Assembly: GCA_900547255.1 (NCBI GenBank)
Contig: URGC01000043.1
Span: forward strand, 1 to 18,949
DNA length: 18,949 nt
Reading direction: 5' to 3'
Source: an uncultured Eubacterium sp.
Lineage (GTDB): Bacteria > Bacillota > Clostridia > Lachnospirales > Lachnospiraceae
Shown: in pieces, positions 1 through 6,965 of the stretch
How positions within the stretch are numbered: the first letter of the stretch is position 1
Layout: each line of letters begins with the position of its first letter
The notes under the pieces: generated by a model
The model's input: the letters and a program-made list of their open reading frames with translations, nothing else
What the model was told of the DNA's origin: nothing
Databases searched by the model: none
Program-made: the position numbers and the translations under genes

Positions 1-1
1 G

Positions 2-823
2 CCGACAATTAACTCAAGAAGAAATATGTCGGTTACAGATTATTCGGGTCTTTCAAAGGTTGAGCCGGAAAAAAGCTTGCTTGCTCCTTTAAATAAAAAG
101 GCAGGTCGTAACAGCTACGGCAGAATCACCGTTCGTCACAGAGGCGGCGGCAACCGCAGAAAGTACCGTATTATTGACTTCAAGCGTCAGAAGTTTGATG
201 TTGAAGGTACAGTTAAAACATTAGAGTACGATCCAAACCGTTCTGCATTTATCGCTCTTGTAGAGTACACAGACGGCGAGAAGGCTTACATTATTGCTCC
301 GGAAGGACTTAAGGTAGGCGACAAGGTAACAGCAGGTGCAAACGCTGATATTAAGCCCGGTAACGCACTTCCGCTTACAGCAATCCCTGTTGGTACATTT
401 ATCCACAATGTAGAGCTTTATCCCGGCAGAGGCGCTCAGCTCGCTCGTTCAGCCGGCAACATGGCTCAGCTCATGGCTAAGGAAAACGGTCTTGCACTTT
501 TAAGACTTCCTTCAGGCGAGCTCAGAAACGTTCCTGAAAACTGCATGGCTACAATCGGTCAGGTAGGTAACACCGATCACGAAAATGTTAAGATCGGTAA
601 AGCAGGTCGTAAGAGAAACATGGGTTGGCGTCCTACTGTTCGTGGTTCTGTAATGAACCCTAACGACCATCCACACGGTGGTGGTGAAGGTAGAGCACCT
701 GTTGGTCGTCCATCACCAATGACACCTTGGGGTAAGCCTGCTATGGGTCTTAAGACTCGTAAGAAGAAGAAGCAGTCTAACAAGCTTATCGTAAGAAGAA
801 GAGACGGCAAGGCTATTAAGTAA
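2..823 (+). CDS. rplB: 50S ribosomal protein L2, 5' partial
   Basis: L2 is a primary 23S rRNA-binding protein needed for subunit joining and for the peptidyl-transferase centre. The open frame runs from base 2, with PTINSRRNMSV preceding the internal Met at base 26. Firmicute L2 has a similar TTPxxRRxM stretch near its N-terminus, so the true start lies before the window and only about 7 codons are missing. The reading ends at TAA (821-823). Diagnostic stretches are RNSYGRITVRHRGGG, RKYRIIDFKR, and the C-terminal MNPNDHPHGGGEGRAP with the conserved His near the active centre. It would be preceded by rplW in the S10 operon. Its first two thirds use CCG/CCC Pro codons that are rare downstream (see findings). 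Confidence 0.97.
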   Translation, partial: PTINSRRNMSVTDYSGLSKVEPEKSLLAPLNKKAGRNSYGRITVRHRGGGNRRKYRIIDFKRQKFDVEGTVKTLEYDPNRSAFIALVEYTDGEKAYIIAPEGLKVGDKVTAGANADIKPGNALPLTAIPVGTFIHNVELYPGRGAQLARSAGNMAQLMAKENGLALLRLPSGELRNVPENCMATIGQVGNTDHENVKIGKAGRKRNMGWRPTVRGSVMNPNDHPHGGGEGRAPVGRPSPMTPWGKPAMGLKTRKKKKQSNKLIVRRRDGKAIK

Positions 824-865
824 TTATTAATTCAAGATTTCAAGATTATAAGGAGGTTTGAACCT

Positions 866-1141
866 ATGGCTCGATCACTTAAAAAAGGACCATTCGCAGA
901 CGAGAGCTTGCTTAAGAAAGTAGACGCTATGAACGCTGCTAATGACAAGCAGGTTGTTAAGACATGGTCACGTCGTTCAACTATTTTCCCACAGTTCGTA
1001 GGACATACAATAGCTGTTCACGATGGAAGAAAGCATGTTCCTGTATATATCACAGAGGATATGGTTGGCCACAAGCTCGGTGAGTTCGTTGCTACAAGAA
1101 CTTACAGAGGCCACGGCAAGGACGAAAAGAAGAGTAGATAA
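866..1141 (+). CDS. rpsS: 30S ribosomal protein S19
   Basis: S19 sits in the head of the small subunit, forms a complex with S13 and contacts 16S rRNA near the A-site tRNA. The 91-residue product has the family's usual length and opening, MARSLKKGPFADESLLKKV, followed by the conserved WSRRSTIFPQFVGHTIAVHDGRKHVPVYI core and a basic tail. AAGGAGG at 850-856 lies 9 bases before the ATG. It is 42 bases downstream of rplB and 33 bases upstream of rplV, consistent with co-transcription in the S10 operon. Confidence 0.98.
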   Translation: MARSLKKGPFADESLLKKVDAMNAANDKQVVKTWSRRSTIFPQFVGHTIAVHDGRKHVPVYITEDMVGHKLGEFVATRTYRGHGKDEKKSR

Positions 1142-1174
1142 TATAAACCATTAATTGAAAGGAGGCTGTAATCC

Positions 1175-1561
1175 ATGGCAAACGGACATAGATCCCAGGT
1201 TAAAAGAGAAAGAAATGCCGTTAAGGATACAAGACCAAGCGCAAAGTTATCATACGCTAGAGTATCAGTGCAGAAAGCATGTTTCGTATTGGATGCTATA
1301 AGAGGCAAGAGCGTAGAAGAGGCTCTCGGTATCGTTATGTACAATCCAAGATATGCTTCATCACTTATAGAGAAGCTTATTAAATCAGCAGCAGCTAATG
1401 CTGAGAATAACAATGGTATGGACCCAAGCAAGTTATACATCGAAGAGTGTTATGCTAACAAGGGACCAACAATGAAGAGAATTAAGCCTAGAGCACAGGG
1501 TAGAGCTTACAGAATCGAAAAGAGAATGAGCCATATCACTGTAATACTCAATGAAAGATAA
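1175..1561 (+). CDS. rplV: 50S ribosomal protein L22
   Basis: L22 binds all domains of 23S rRNA, and its beta-hairpin lines the nascent-peptide exit tunnel. The 128-residue product is longer than the 110-113 residues usual in Bacillus. The extra part is a basic N-terminal extension (about residues 1-20, MANGHRSQVKRERNAVKDTR) before the conserved core that begins at SAKLSYARVSVQKACFVLD. The tunnel hairpin is the segment GPTMKRIKPRAQGRAYRIEKR near residues 94-114. AAAGGAGG at 1158-1165 supports the ATG at 1175. The extension appears in Lachnospiraceae as I remember them; that comparison was not tested here. Confidence 0.97.
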   Translation: MANGHRSQVKRERNAVKDTRPSAKLSYARVSVQKACFVLDAIRGKSVEEALGIVMYNPRYASSLIEKLIKSAAANAENNNGMDPSKLYIEECYANKGPTMKRIKPRAQGRAYRIEKRMSHITVILNER

Positions 1562-1562
1562 T

Positions 1563-1620
1563 TCCGGATGTGCTTATATTTAAGCGCATCGCCGGATGGC
1601 TTTTGGAAAATTATTTTTCC
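1563..1620 (+). promoter_or_regulatory. Two stacked hairpins between rplV and rpsC
   Basis: The 82-base spacer is much longer than its neighbours and holds two consecutive hairpins. The first pairs TCCGG (1563-1567) with CCGGA (1592-1596), and ATGTGCTTA (1568-1576) with TAAGCGCAT (1581-1589), around a TATT loop, with a 2-base bulge at 1590-1591. The second pairs GGAAAA (1605-1610) with TTTTCC (1615-1620). No pure T-run follows the first hairpin, so a role in attenuation, mRNA processing or stability is possible but unproven. The rpsC ribosome binding site (AAAGGAG) starts just after the second hairpin. Confidence 0.5.
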
Positions 1621-1643
1621 TAAAGAACAGAAAGGAGATTTAA

Positions 1644-2312
1644 ATGGGACAGAAAGTTAATCCTCATGGTTTAAGAGTCGGCGTTATCAAAGAGTGGGAC
1701 TCAAAGTGGTACGCAGAAGAGACTTTCGCTGACAACCTTGTAGAAGATTATAACATCAGAAAATTCCTTAAGAAGAAGCTTTACGCTGCAGGAATTTCTA
1801 AGATTGAAACAGAAAGAGCTTCAGATAGACTTAAGGTTATCATTCATACAGCTAAGCCAGGCGTTGTTATCGGTAAGGGCGGTGCTGAGATCGAGAACTT
1901 AAAGAAGGAAGTTGAAAAGCTTACATCAGCTAAGAAGTTAAGCATTGATATTAAGGAAGTTAAGAGACCAGATAAGGATGCTCAGCTTGTTGCAGAGAAT
2001 ATCGCACAGCAGTTAGAGAACCGTATCTCTTTCAGAAGAGCTATGAAGTCATGCATGGGCAGAACAATGAAGCAGGGTGTTAAGGGTATCAAGACATCAG
2101 TTTCAGGTCGTTTAGGCGGTGCTGATATGGCTCGTACAGAGTTCTACAGCGAAGGAACAATTCCTCTTCAGACACTTCGTGCTGACATTGACTATGGTTT
2201 TGCAGAAGCAAATACAACATATGGCAAAGTTGGTGTTAAGGTTTGGATCTATGAAGGAGAAGTACTTCCAACTAAGAAGGCAAAAGCTAATAAGGAAGGG
2301 AGCGAGCAATAA
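1644..2312 (+). CDS. rpsC: 30S ribosomal protein S3
   Basis: S3 lies at the mRNA entry channel of the 30S subunit and takes part in mRNA helicase activity. The 222-residue product begins MGQKVNPHGLRVGVIKEWDSKWYA. It carries a KH type-2 domain with the GKGG loop at residues 77-80 (KPGVVIGKGGAEIENL), followed by the C-terminal domain with GRLGGADMARTEFYSEGTIPL. The length is normal for Firmicutes. AAAGGAG precedes the ATG at good spacing. The stop overlaps the start of rplP by one base (TAATG), a classic translational-coupling arrangement. Confidence 0.98.
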   Translation: MGQKVNPHGLRVGVIKEWDSKWYAEETFADNLVEDYNIRKFLKKKLYAAGISKIETERASDRLKVIIHTAKPGVVIGKGGAEIENLKKEVEKLTSAKKLSIDIKEVKRPDKDAQLVAENIAQQLENRISFRRAMKSCMGRTMKQGVKGIKTSVSGRLGGADMARTEFYSEGTIPLQTLRADIDYGFAEANTTYGKVGVKVWIYEGEVLPTKKAKANKEGSEQ

Positions 2313-2749
2313 TGTTACTACCTAAGAGAGTAAAATATCGTAGACAGTTCCGTGGTTCTATGGCTGGTAAGGCTACTAGAGGCAACAAGATCACTAATGG
2401 TGAATATGGTATCGTTGCAACAGAACCATGCTGGATCAAATCAAATCAGATAGAAGCTGCCCGTATTGCGATGACACGTTACATCAAGCGTGGCGGTAAA
2501 GTATTTATAAAGATTTTCCCAGACAAGCCTGTAACAGGTAAGCCAATCGGTGTTCGTATGGGTAAAGGTAAAGGTAACTTGGAGTGCTGGGTAGCAGTAG
2601 TTAAACCTGGACGTGTAATGTTTGAAATCTCAGGTGTTCCTGAAGAGACAGCTAGAGAGGCGTTGCGTCTTGCAACACACAAGCTTCCTTGCAAGTGTAA
2701 GGTTGTTTCACGTGCAGACTTAGAAGGCGGTGATAACAGTGAAAATTAA
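2312..2749 (+). CDS. rplP: 50S ribosomal protein L16
   Basis: L16 sits at the central protuberance and helps position A- and P-site tRNAs; it corresponds to eukaryotic L10e. The product is 145 residues, typical for the family, opening MLLPKRVKYRRQFRGSMAGKA and containing RIAMTRYIKRGGKVFIKIFP and VRMGKGKGNLECWVAVVKPG. The ATG overlaps the rpsC stop by one base, and GGAAGGGAG lies just upstream inside the end of rpsC. The 3' end overlaps the probable GTG start of rpmC by 11 bases, so rpsC, rplP and rpmC are probably translationally coupled. Confidence 0.98.
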   Translation: MLLPKRVKYRRQFRGSMAGKATRGNKITNGEYGIVATEPCWIKSNQIEAARIAMTRYIKRGGKVFIKIFPDKPVTGKPIGVRMGKGKGNLECWVAVVKPGRVMFEISGVPEETAREALRLATHKLPCKCKVVSRADLEGGDNSEN

Positions 2750-2939
2750 TAAATATGTAGAAGATTTAAAGGCAAAATCAGCTGCAGACTTAAACGAAGA
2801 ATTAGTAGCTGCTAAAAAGGAACTTTTCAATTTAAGATTCCAGAACGCAACAAATCAGTTAGACAATACTAGCAGAATTAAAGAAGTTAGAAAGAACATT
2901 GCTAGAATTCAGACTGTAATTGCTCAGAAGAATGCTTAA
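2739..2939 (+). CDS. rpmC: 50S ribosomal protein L29
   Basis: L29 is a small two-helix protein at the peptide exit tunnel, near the docking site for trigger factor and SRP. The chosen start is GTG at 2739, giving a 66-residue product that opens MKINKYVEDLKAKSAADL, with the family signature NLRFQNATNQLDNTSRIKEVRKNIARIQT. AGAAGGCGG (2722-2730) lies 8 bases before this GTG. An earlier in-frame GTG at 2730 would add MIT but lies inside the ribosome binding site, so it is less likely. It overlaps the end of rplP by 11 bases. Confidence 0.95.
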   Translation: MKINKYVEDLKAKSAADLNEELVAAKKELFNLRFQNATNQLDNTSRIKEVRKNIARIQTVIAQKNA

Positions 2940-2977
2940 ATAGTATAAACATTTATTCCTAGAAAGGAGAACGGACT

Positions 2978-3235
2978 GTGGAAGAGAGAAATTTAAGAAA
3001 AACTCGTACAGGCAGAGTCGTAAGCAATAAAATGGATAAGACAATCGTTGTTGCTGTTGAGGATAACGTAAAGCATCCATTATACAACAAGATTGTCAAG
3101 AGAACATATAAGTTAAAAGCACACGATGAGAACAACGAATGTTTAATCGGTGATACAGTTAAGGTAATGGAAACTAGACCACTCTCTAAGGATAAGAGAT
3201 GGAGATTAGTTGAGATTATCAGCAGAGCAAAGTAA
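2978..3235 (+). CDS. rpsQ: 30S ribosomal protein S17
   Basis: S17 is an OB-fold primary binder of the 5' domain of 16S rRNA. The 85-residue product contains the family signature: RKTRTGRVVSNKMDKTIVVAVED, then HPLYNKIVKRTYKLKAHDENNE, GDTVKVMETRPLSKDKRWRLVEI. Translation starts at GTG (2978), with AAAGGAGA ending about 7 bases upstream; no in-frame ATG fits better. The gene is 38 bases after rpmC and 60 bases before rplN. It is the last gene of the classic S10 operon, apparently continuous here with spc. Confidence 0.97.
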   Translation: MEERNLRKTRTGRVVSNKMDKTIVVAVEDNVKHPLYNKIVKRTYKLKAHDENNECLIGDTVKVMETRPLSKDKRWRLVEIISRAK

Positions 3236-3249
3236 TTAATATCATAATT

Positions 3250-3279
3250 TTGACATAATGCAATAAGCATTAATATTAC
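3250..3279 (+). promoter_or_regulatory. Possible weak internal promoter before rplN
   Basis: A perfect TTGACA (3250-3255) is followed after 18 bases by TATTAC (3274-3279), which matches 4 of 6 positions of the -10 box. The spacer contains a perfect inverted repeat, TAATGC (3256-3261) and GCATTA (3267-3272). This sits at the S10/spc boundary, where a promoter for spc could lie. The -10 box is poor and the area is AT-rich, so the call is tentative. Confidence 0.25.
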
Positions 3280-3295
3280 TGAAAGGGGTAGTATT

Positions 3296-3664
3296 ATGGT
3301 ACAACAGGAAACCAGACTTAAGGTTGCCGATAACACAGGTGCTAAAGAAATCCTTTGCATTAGAGTTATGGGTGGATCTACAAGAAGATATGCAAATATC
3401 GGTGACGTTATCGTAGCTTCTGTTAAAGAGGCAACACCAGGCGGCGTTGTTAAGAAGGGCGATGTTGTCAAGGCCGTAGTTGTTCGTACTGTTAAGGGTA
3501 CACGTCGTAAAGACGGATCATATATTAAATTCGATGAGAATGCTGCTGTAATTATCAAAGACGATTTAACTCCTAAGGGAACTCGTATATTTGGACCAGT
3601 AGCAAGAGAGTTAAGAGATAAGAAATTCATGAAGATCGTATCTTTAGCTCCAGAAGTATTATAA
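3296..3664 (+). CDS. rplN: 50S ribosomal protein L14
   Basis: L14 binds 23S rRNA and forms an intersubunit bridge; the silencing factor RsfS docks on it in many bacteria. The product has exactly the usual 122 residues, beginning MVQQETRLKVADNTGAKEILCIRVMGGS and ending RELRDKKFMKIVSLAPEVL, with the conserved GDVIVASVKEATPGG and FDENAAVIIK segments. GAAAGGGG lies about 7 bases before the ATG. It is the first gene of the spc group and is followed after only 12 bases by rplX. Confidence 0.98.
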   Translation: MVQQETRLKVADNTGAKEILCIRVMGGSTRRYANIGDVIVASVKEATPGGVVKKGDVVKAVVVRTVKGTRRKDGSYIKFDENAAVIIKDDLTPKGTRIFGPVARELRDKKFMKIVSLAPEVL

Positions 3665-3676
3665 GGAGGTGCCACA

Positions 3677-3988
3677 ATGTCAGCTGTAAGAATTAAAAAG
3701 GGCGATACAGTAAAGGTTATCGCAGGTAAGGACAAAGACAAGGAAGGCAAAGTACTTTCTGTCAATGCAAAGAACCATACAGCATTAGTTGAGGGCGTTA
3801 ACATGGTTACAAAGCATGCTAAGCCAAGCGCAACTAATCCACAGGGTGGAATTCTCCACCAGGAATCACCAATCGATGTATCTAACATCATGTTAGTAGT
3901 TGACGGAAAGACAACTAAGATCGGTTATGATTTCAAGGACGGTAAGAAGGTTCGTGTTGCTAAGGCAACAGGCAAGGTTATCGATTAA
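3677..3988 (+). CDS. rplX: 50S ribosomal protein L24
   Basis: L24 is an assembly-initiator protein of the large subunit that binds the 5' end of 23S rRNA. The 103-residue product opens with a KOW motif (residues about 5-30: RIKKGDTVKVIAGKDKDKEG). It continues with VEGVNMVTKHAKPS, QGGILHQESPIDVSNIM, and a C-terminal KVRVAKATGKVID. The ribosome binding site TAAGGAGGTG overlaps the stop codon of rplN, and the intergenic distance is 12 bases. Length and order match the Firmicute spc operon. Confidence 0.98.
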   Translation: MSAVRIKKGDTVKVIAGKDKDKEGKVLSVNAKNHTALVEGVNMVTKHAKPSATNPQGGILHQESPIDVSNIMLVVDGKTTKIGYDFKDGKKVRVAKATGKVID

Positions 3989-4011
3989 TACAAGGAAGGA
4001 GGCAATTAAAA

Positions 4012-4551
4012 TTGAGTAGACTTAGAGATTTATACAATGACGAAATCACTAAAAAGATGACAGAGAAATTCGGTTACAAGAACCCAATGATGGTTCCAAA
4101 GATCGATAAGATAGTAATTAACATGGGCGTTGGCGAAGCAAAGGAAAACTCAAAGCTTCTTGATGAAGCTGTTAAAGAGCTTGAGATTATTGCTGGTCAG
4201 AAGGCCGTTCTTACAAGAGCAAAGAATTCAATTGCTAACTTCAAGTTAAGAGAAGGTCAGGCAATCGGTTGTAAGGTTACTCTTCGTGGTGAGAAGATGT
4301 ACGAATTCCTTGACAGACTTGTAAATCTTGCATTACCTCGTGTACGTGACTTCAGAGGCGTAAGCGCTGATTCATTTGACGGTAGAGGTAACTATGCATT
4401 AGGTATCAAGGAGCAGCTTATCTTCCCTGAGATAGAGTATGATAAGATTGATAGAGTAAGAGGTATGGATGTAATTATCACAACTACAGCTCATACTGAT
4501 GAAGAGGCTCGTGAATTGTTGAGATTATTCAACATGCCATTCAAAAACTAA
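4012..4551 (+). CDS. rplE: 50S ribosomal protein L5
   Basis: L5 binds 5S rRNA with L18 and contacts the P-site tRNA at the central protuberance. The 179-residue product contains MVPKIDKIVINMGVGEA, the RAKNSIANFKLREGQAIGCKVTLRG region, FLDRLVNLALPRVRDFRG and the end DEEARELLRLFNMPF. Translation starts at TTG (4012), with AAGGAGG about 9 bases upstream; no in-frame ATG is near and MSRLRDLY matches the family N-terminus. TTG is the rarest of the starts used in this window. rpsN follows after 16 bases. Confidence 0.97.
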   Translation: MSRLRDLYNDEITKKMTEKFGYKNPMMVPKIDKIVINMGVGEAKENSKLLDEAVKELEIIAGQKAVLTRAKNSIANFKLREGQAIGCKVTLRGEKMYEFLDRLVNLALPRVRDFRGVSADSFDGRGNYALGIKEQLIFPEIEYDKIDRVRGMDVIITTTAHTDEEARELLRLFNMPFKN

Positions 4552-4567
4552 TAGGAGGTAAATTTCA

Positions 4568-4753
4568 ATGGCTAAAACTTCAATGAAGGTTAAGCAGCAG
4601 AGAACACCTAAGTTCTCTACAAGAGCGTATACTCGTTGTACAATTTGTGGTCGTCCACATTCTGTTTTAAGAAAATACGGAATTTGCAGAATTTGCTTCC
4701 GTGAGTTAGCTTATAAGGGTCAGATTCCAGGAGTTAAGAAGGCTTCTTGGTAA
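4568..4753 (+). CDS. rpsN: 30S ribosomal protein S14, zinc-binding type (type Z)
   Basis: S14 is a late-assembling protein of the 30S head that contacts the S3/S10 region. This is the short 61-residue zinc form: a CxxC-x12-CxxC ribbon is visible at C24, C27, C40 and C43 (TRCTICGRPH and GICRICFREL). It ends with the conserved YKGQIPGVKKASW. Bacteria often keep a second, zinc-free S14 for zinc starvation; none is in this window. ATAGGAGG lies before the ATG. The spacing to rplE is 16 bases and to rpsH 77 bases. Confidence 0.98.
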   Translation: MAKTSMKVKQQRTPKFSTRAYTRCTICGRPHSVLRKYGICRICFRELAYKGQIPGVKKASW

Positions 4754-4830
4754 GATTTTGACAGGTATCTTTATATAACACAAGTCCCGAATGGGAAACT
4801 ACGTTAATTAATTAAGGAGGAACATTAACA

Positions 4831-5226
4831 ATGACAGATCCAATTGCAGATATGCTTACAAGAATTCGTAACGCTAACACAGCAAAGCATGACACTGTAG
4901 ATGTACCATCATCAAAGATGAAGCTTGCTATCGCTAAGATTCTCTTAGACGAGGGTTATATCAAGGCTTACGATCTCGTAGATAATGGTAATTTCAAGGA
5001 TATCCATATCACATTAAAGTATGGTAAGGATAAGAACGAGAAGATCATCTCTGGTCTTCAGAGAATCTCTAAGCCAGGTCTTAGAGTTTACGCAAACAAG
5101 GAAGAACTTCCTAAGGTTCTTGGTGGTCTTGGTGTGGCTATAATCTCTACAAACCAGGGCGTTGTAACAGATAAGGAAGCAAGAAAGCTCGGCGTTGGCG
5201 GAGAAGTACTTGCATTCGTTTGGTAG
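4831..5226 (+). CDS. rpsH: 30S ribosomal protein S8
   Basis: S8 is a primary binder of the 16S central domain, and in E. coli it represses the spc operon by binding its mRNA. The 131-residue product opens MTDPIADMLTRIRNANTAKHDTVDVPSSKMK. It contains RISKPGLRVYANKEELPKVLGGLGVAIISTNQGVVTD and ends GGEVLAFVW, all canonical. TAAGGAGGA precedes the ATG. The 77-base gap before it is the longest inside this part of the cluster. It holds only a short 4-bp hairpin (TCCC/GGGA near 4787-4798) and no convincing S8 target, so autoregulation as in E. coli cannot be claimed. Confidence 0.98.
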   Translation: MTDPIADMLTRIRNANTAKHDTVDVPSSKMKLAIAKILLDEGYIKAYDLVDNGNFKDIHITLKYGKDKNEKIISGLQRISKPGLRVYANKEELPKVLGGLGVAIISTNQGVVTDKEARKLGVGGEVLAFVW

Positions 5227-5262
5227 TTTTATCAGTTTAAATATATTTAGGAGGTGCACGGC

Positions 5263-5805
5263 ATGTCACGTATAGGAAGAATGCCTATCGCTATACCAGC
5301 AGGTGTTACTGTTGATGTAGCAGAAAATAATAAAGTGACTGTAAAGGGTCCTAAGGGAACCCTTGAAAGAGTTTTACCTGCAGAGATGGACATCAAGGTT
5401 GAAGGTTCAGAAGTAGTAGTTACTAGACCTAACGACTTAAAGAAGATGAAGTCTTTACACGGATTAACAAGAACTCTTATCAACAACATGGTAATCGGTG
5501 TTAACGAAGGCTATGAGAAGAAGCTTGAGGTTAACGGTGTAGGTTACAGAGCTCAGAAGCAGGGTAAGAAGCTTGTATTATCATTAGGATATTCTCACCC
5601 AGTTGAGATGGAAGATCCAGAAGGTCTTGAGACAGTACTTGATGGAACTAATATCATCATCGTTAAGGGTATTGATAAAGAAAAAGTTGGCCAGTACGCA
5701 GCTGAAATCAGAGCTAAGAGAGCTCCAGAGCCATATAAGGGCAAGGGTATCAAGTATTCTGATGAAGTTATTAGACGTAAGGTCGGTAAGACTGGTAAGA
5801 AATAA
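5263..5805 (+). CDS. rplF: 50S ribosomal protein L6
   Basis: L6 lies at the base of the large-subunit stalk near the sarcin-ricin loop and the factor-binding site. The start is set at ATG 5263 (MSRIGRMPIAIPAGV), because TAGGAGGT (5248-5255) lies 7 bases upstream. An earlier in-frame GTG at 5254 overlaps that site. The resulting 180 residues match the family: two repeated L6 folds, with GPKGTL near residues 30-35 and the C-terminal signature PEPYKGKGIKYSDEVIRRKVGKTGKK. It is 36 bases after rpsH and 17 bases before rplR. Confidence 0.97.
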   Translation: MSRIGRMPIAIPAGVTVDVAENNKVTVKGPKGTLERVLPAEMDIKVEGSEVVVTRPNDLKKMKSLHGLTRTLINNMVIGVNEGYEKKLEVNGVGYRAQKQGKKLVLSLGYSHPVEMEDPEGLETVLDGTNIIIVKGIDKEKVGQYAAEIRAKRAPEPYKGKGIKYSDEVIRRKVGKTGKK

Positions 5806-5822
5806 TTAAAGGAGTGAATGTT

Positions 5823-6191
5823 ATGGTTAGTAAGAAGTCAAGAACAGTAGTTCGTGAACAGAAACATAGAAGATTACGTAATCGTTTCAGTGGTACAGCA
5901 GAAAGACCACGTTTAGCTGTGTTTAGAAGCAATAATCATATGTACGCTCAGATTATTGACGATACAGTTGGCAAGACTCTTTGTTCTGCATCAACATTAG
6001 ACAAAGATGTTAAGGCAGAATGCGAAAAGACTAATAACGTTGAGGCTGCTGCAGTAGTAGGTAAGGTAGTTGCTAAGAAGGCATTAGAAAAGGGTATTAC
6101 AACTGTTGTCTATGATAGAGGCGGTTTTATATATGAAGGAAAAGTAAAAGCATTGGCAGAGGCAGCTAGAGAAGCTGGCCTTGAATTCTAA
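5823..6191 (+). CDS. rplR: 50S ribosomal protein L18
   Basis: L18 binds 5S rRNA together with L5 and carries it into the central protuberance. The chosen start is ATG 5823, giving 122 residues that begin MVSKKSRTVVREQKHRRLRNR. AAAGGAG (5808-5814) lies 8 bases upstream, whereas an earlier in-frame GTG at 5814 overlaps it. Diagnostic stretches are SGTAERPRLAVFRSNNHMYAQIIDD, CSASTLDK, and the C-terminal YDRGGFIYEGKVKALAEAAREAGLEF. It is followed after 19 bases by rpsE, whose ribosome binding site begins 3 bases after the L18 stop. Confidence 0.97.
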   Translation: MVSKKSRTVVREQKHRRLRNRFSGTAERPRLAVFRSNNHMYAQIIDDTVGKTLCSASTLDKDVKAECEKTNNVEAAAVVGKVVAKKALEKGITTVVYDRGGFIYEGKVKALAEAAREAGLEF

Positions 6192-6210
6192 GCGGAAGGG
6201 AGAAACAGTT

Positions 6211-6720
6211 ATGAAACGTACAATCATTGACGCTAGTCAGTTAGAGTTAAATGATAATGTAGTAGCAATCAAGCGTGTTACTAAGGTAGTAAAGGGCGGA
6301 CGTAATATGAGATTCGCAGCTTTAGTAGTTGTTGGTGACGGCAACGGACACGTTGGTGCAGGTGTTGGTAAGGCAGCTGAAGTTCCTGAAGCAATCCGCA
6401 AGGGAAAAGAAGATGCTATGAAGCACTTAGTAGAGATTCCATTAGATGAGAACAAGTCAGTTCCACATGATTTCATCGGCGAGTTCGGTGGAGCAAGAGT
6501 TCTTCTTAAGAGAGCTCCAGAAGGTACTGGTATCATCGCTGGTGGTCCTGCACGTTCAGTACTTGAGCTTGCTGGTATCAAGAACATCCGTACTAAGTCA
6601 CTTGGATCAAACAACAAGCAGAACGTAGTTCTTGCAACAATCGCTGGTCTTCAGGCTATGAAGACACCTGAGGAAGTAGCAAGACTTCGCGGTAAGTCAG
6701 TTAGCGAAATCATTGGCTAA
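6211..6720 (+). CDS. rpsE: 30S ribosomal protein S5
   Basis: S5 lies at the mRNA entry channel and is one of the proteins that set decoding fidelity; mutations cause spectinomycin resistance or ribosomal ambiguity. The start ATG 6211 is chosen because GGAAGGGAG lies about 8 bases upstream and MKRTIIDASQLELNDNVVAIKRVTKVVKGGRN fits the family. An earlier TTG at 6181 would lie within rplR. The 169-residue product shows the double-stranded-RNA-binding-like N-domain (GGRNMRFAALVVVGDGNGHVG) and the C-domain with GARVLLKRAPEGTGIIAGGPAR. The length is close to the 166 residues of Bacillus. Confidence 0.97.
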   Translation: MKRTIIDASQLELNDNVVAIKRVTKVVKGGRNMRFAALVVVGDGNGHVGAGVGKAAEVPEAIRKGKEDAMKHLVEIPLDENKSVPHDFIGEFGGARVLLKRAPEGTGIIAGGPARSVLELAGIKNIRTKSLGSNNKQNVVLATIAGLQAMKTPEEVARLRGKSVSEIIG

Positions 6721-6751
6721 TTGAGAGCGCATAGCGAATGGAGGAATAAAA

Positions 6752-6937
6752 ATGGCAGATAAGAAGTTAAGAATAACTTTAGTAAAATCTCCAATCAGTG
6801 CTGTTCCTAAGCATAGAAGAACAGTTGAGGCTATGGGTCTTAACAAACTTCACAAGACAGTTGAGCTTCCAGACAATGCTTCAACAAGAGGACAGATACA
6901 GCAGATTGGTTATATGTTAAAGGTAGAAGAGATCTAA
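6752..6937 (+). CDS. rpmD: 50S ribosomal protein L30
   Basis: L30 is a small 23S rRNA-binding protein found in most, but not all, bacteria. The 61-residue product contains LRITLVKSPISAVPKHRRTVEAMGLNKLHKTVELPD, the characteristic IGxxxKHrxtlxxLGL-like core, and ends IQQIGYMLKVEEI. GGAGG lies before the ATG. It sits between rpsE (31 bases upstream) and rplO (28 bases downstream), as in all spc operons. Confidence 0.97.
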   Translation: MADKKLRITLVKSPISAVPKHRRTVEAMGLNKLHKTVELPDNASTRGQIQQIGYMLKVEEI

Positions 6938-6965
6938 TCTGATAATTATATAAGGAGGTGCAAGA

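Noticed and set aside
2959..3891. 310-codon open frame on the minus strand across rpsQ, rplN and rplX
   Set aside because: It is antisense to three unmistakable ribosomal genes. Its composition is Leu/Ser/Thr-rich with no recognisable domain, and it has no plausible ribosome binding site. It is a by-product of the codon bias of the + strand genes.
4758..4800. TTGACA before rpsH with a small hairpin
   Set aside because: No -10 box lies at 16-18 bases, and the hairpin has only 4 pairs. There is not enough to call a promoter or an S8 target.
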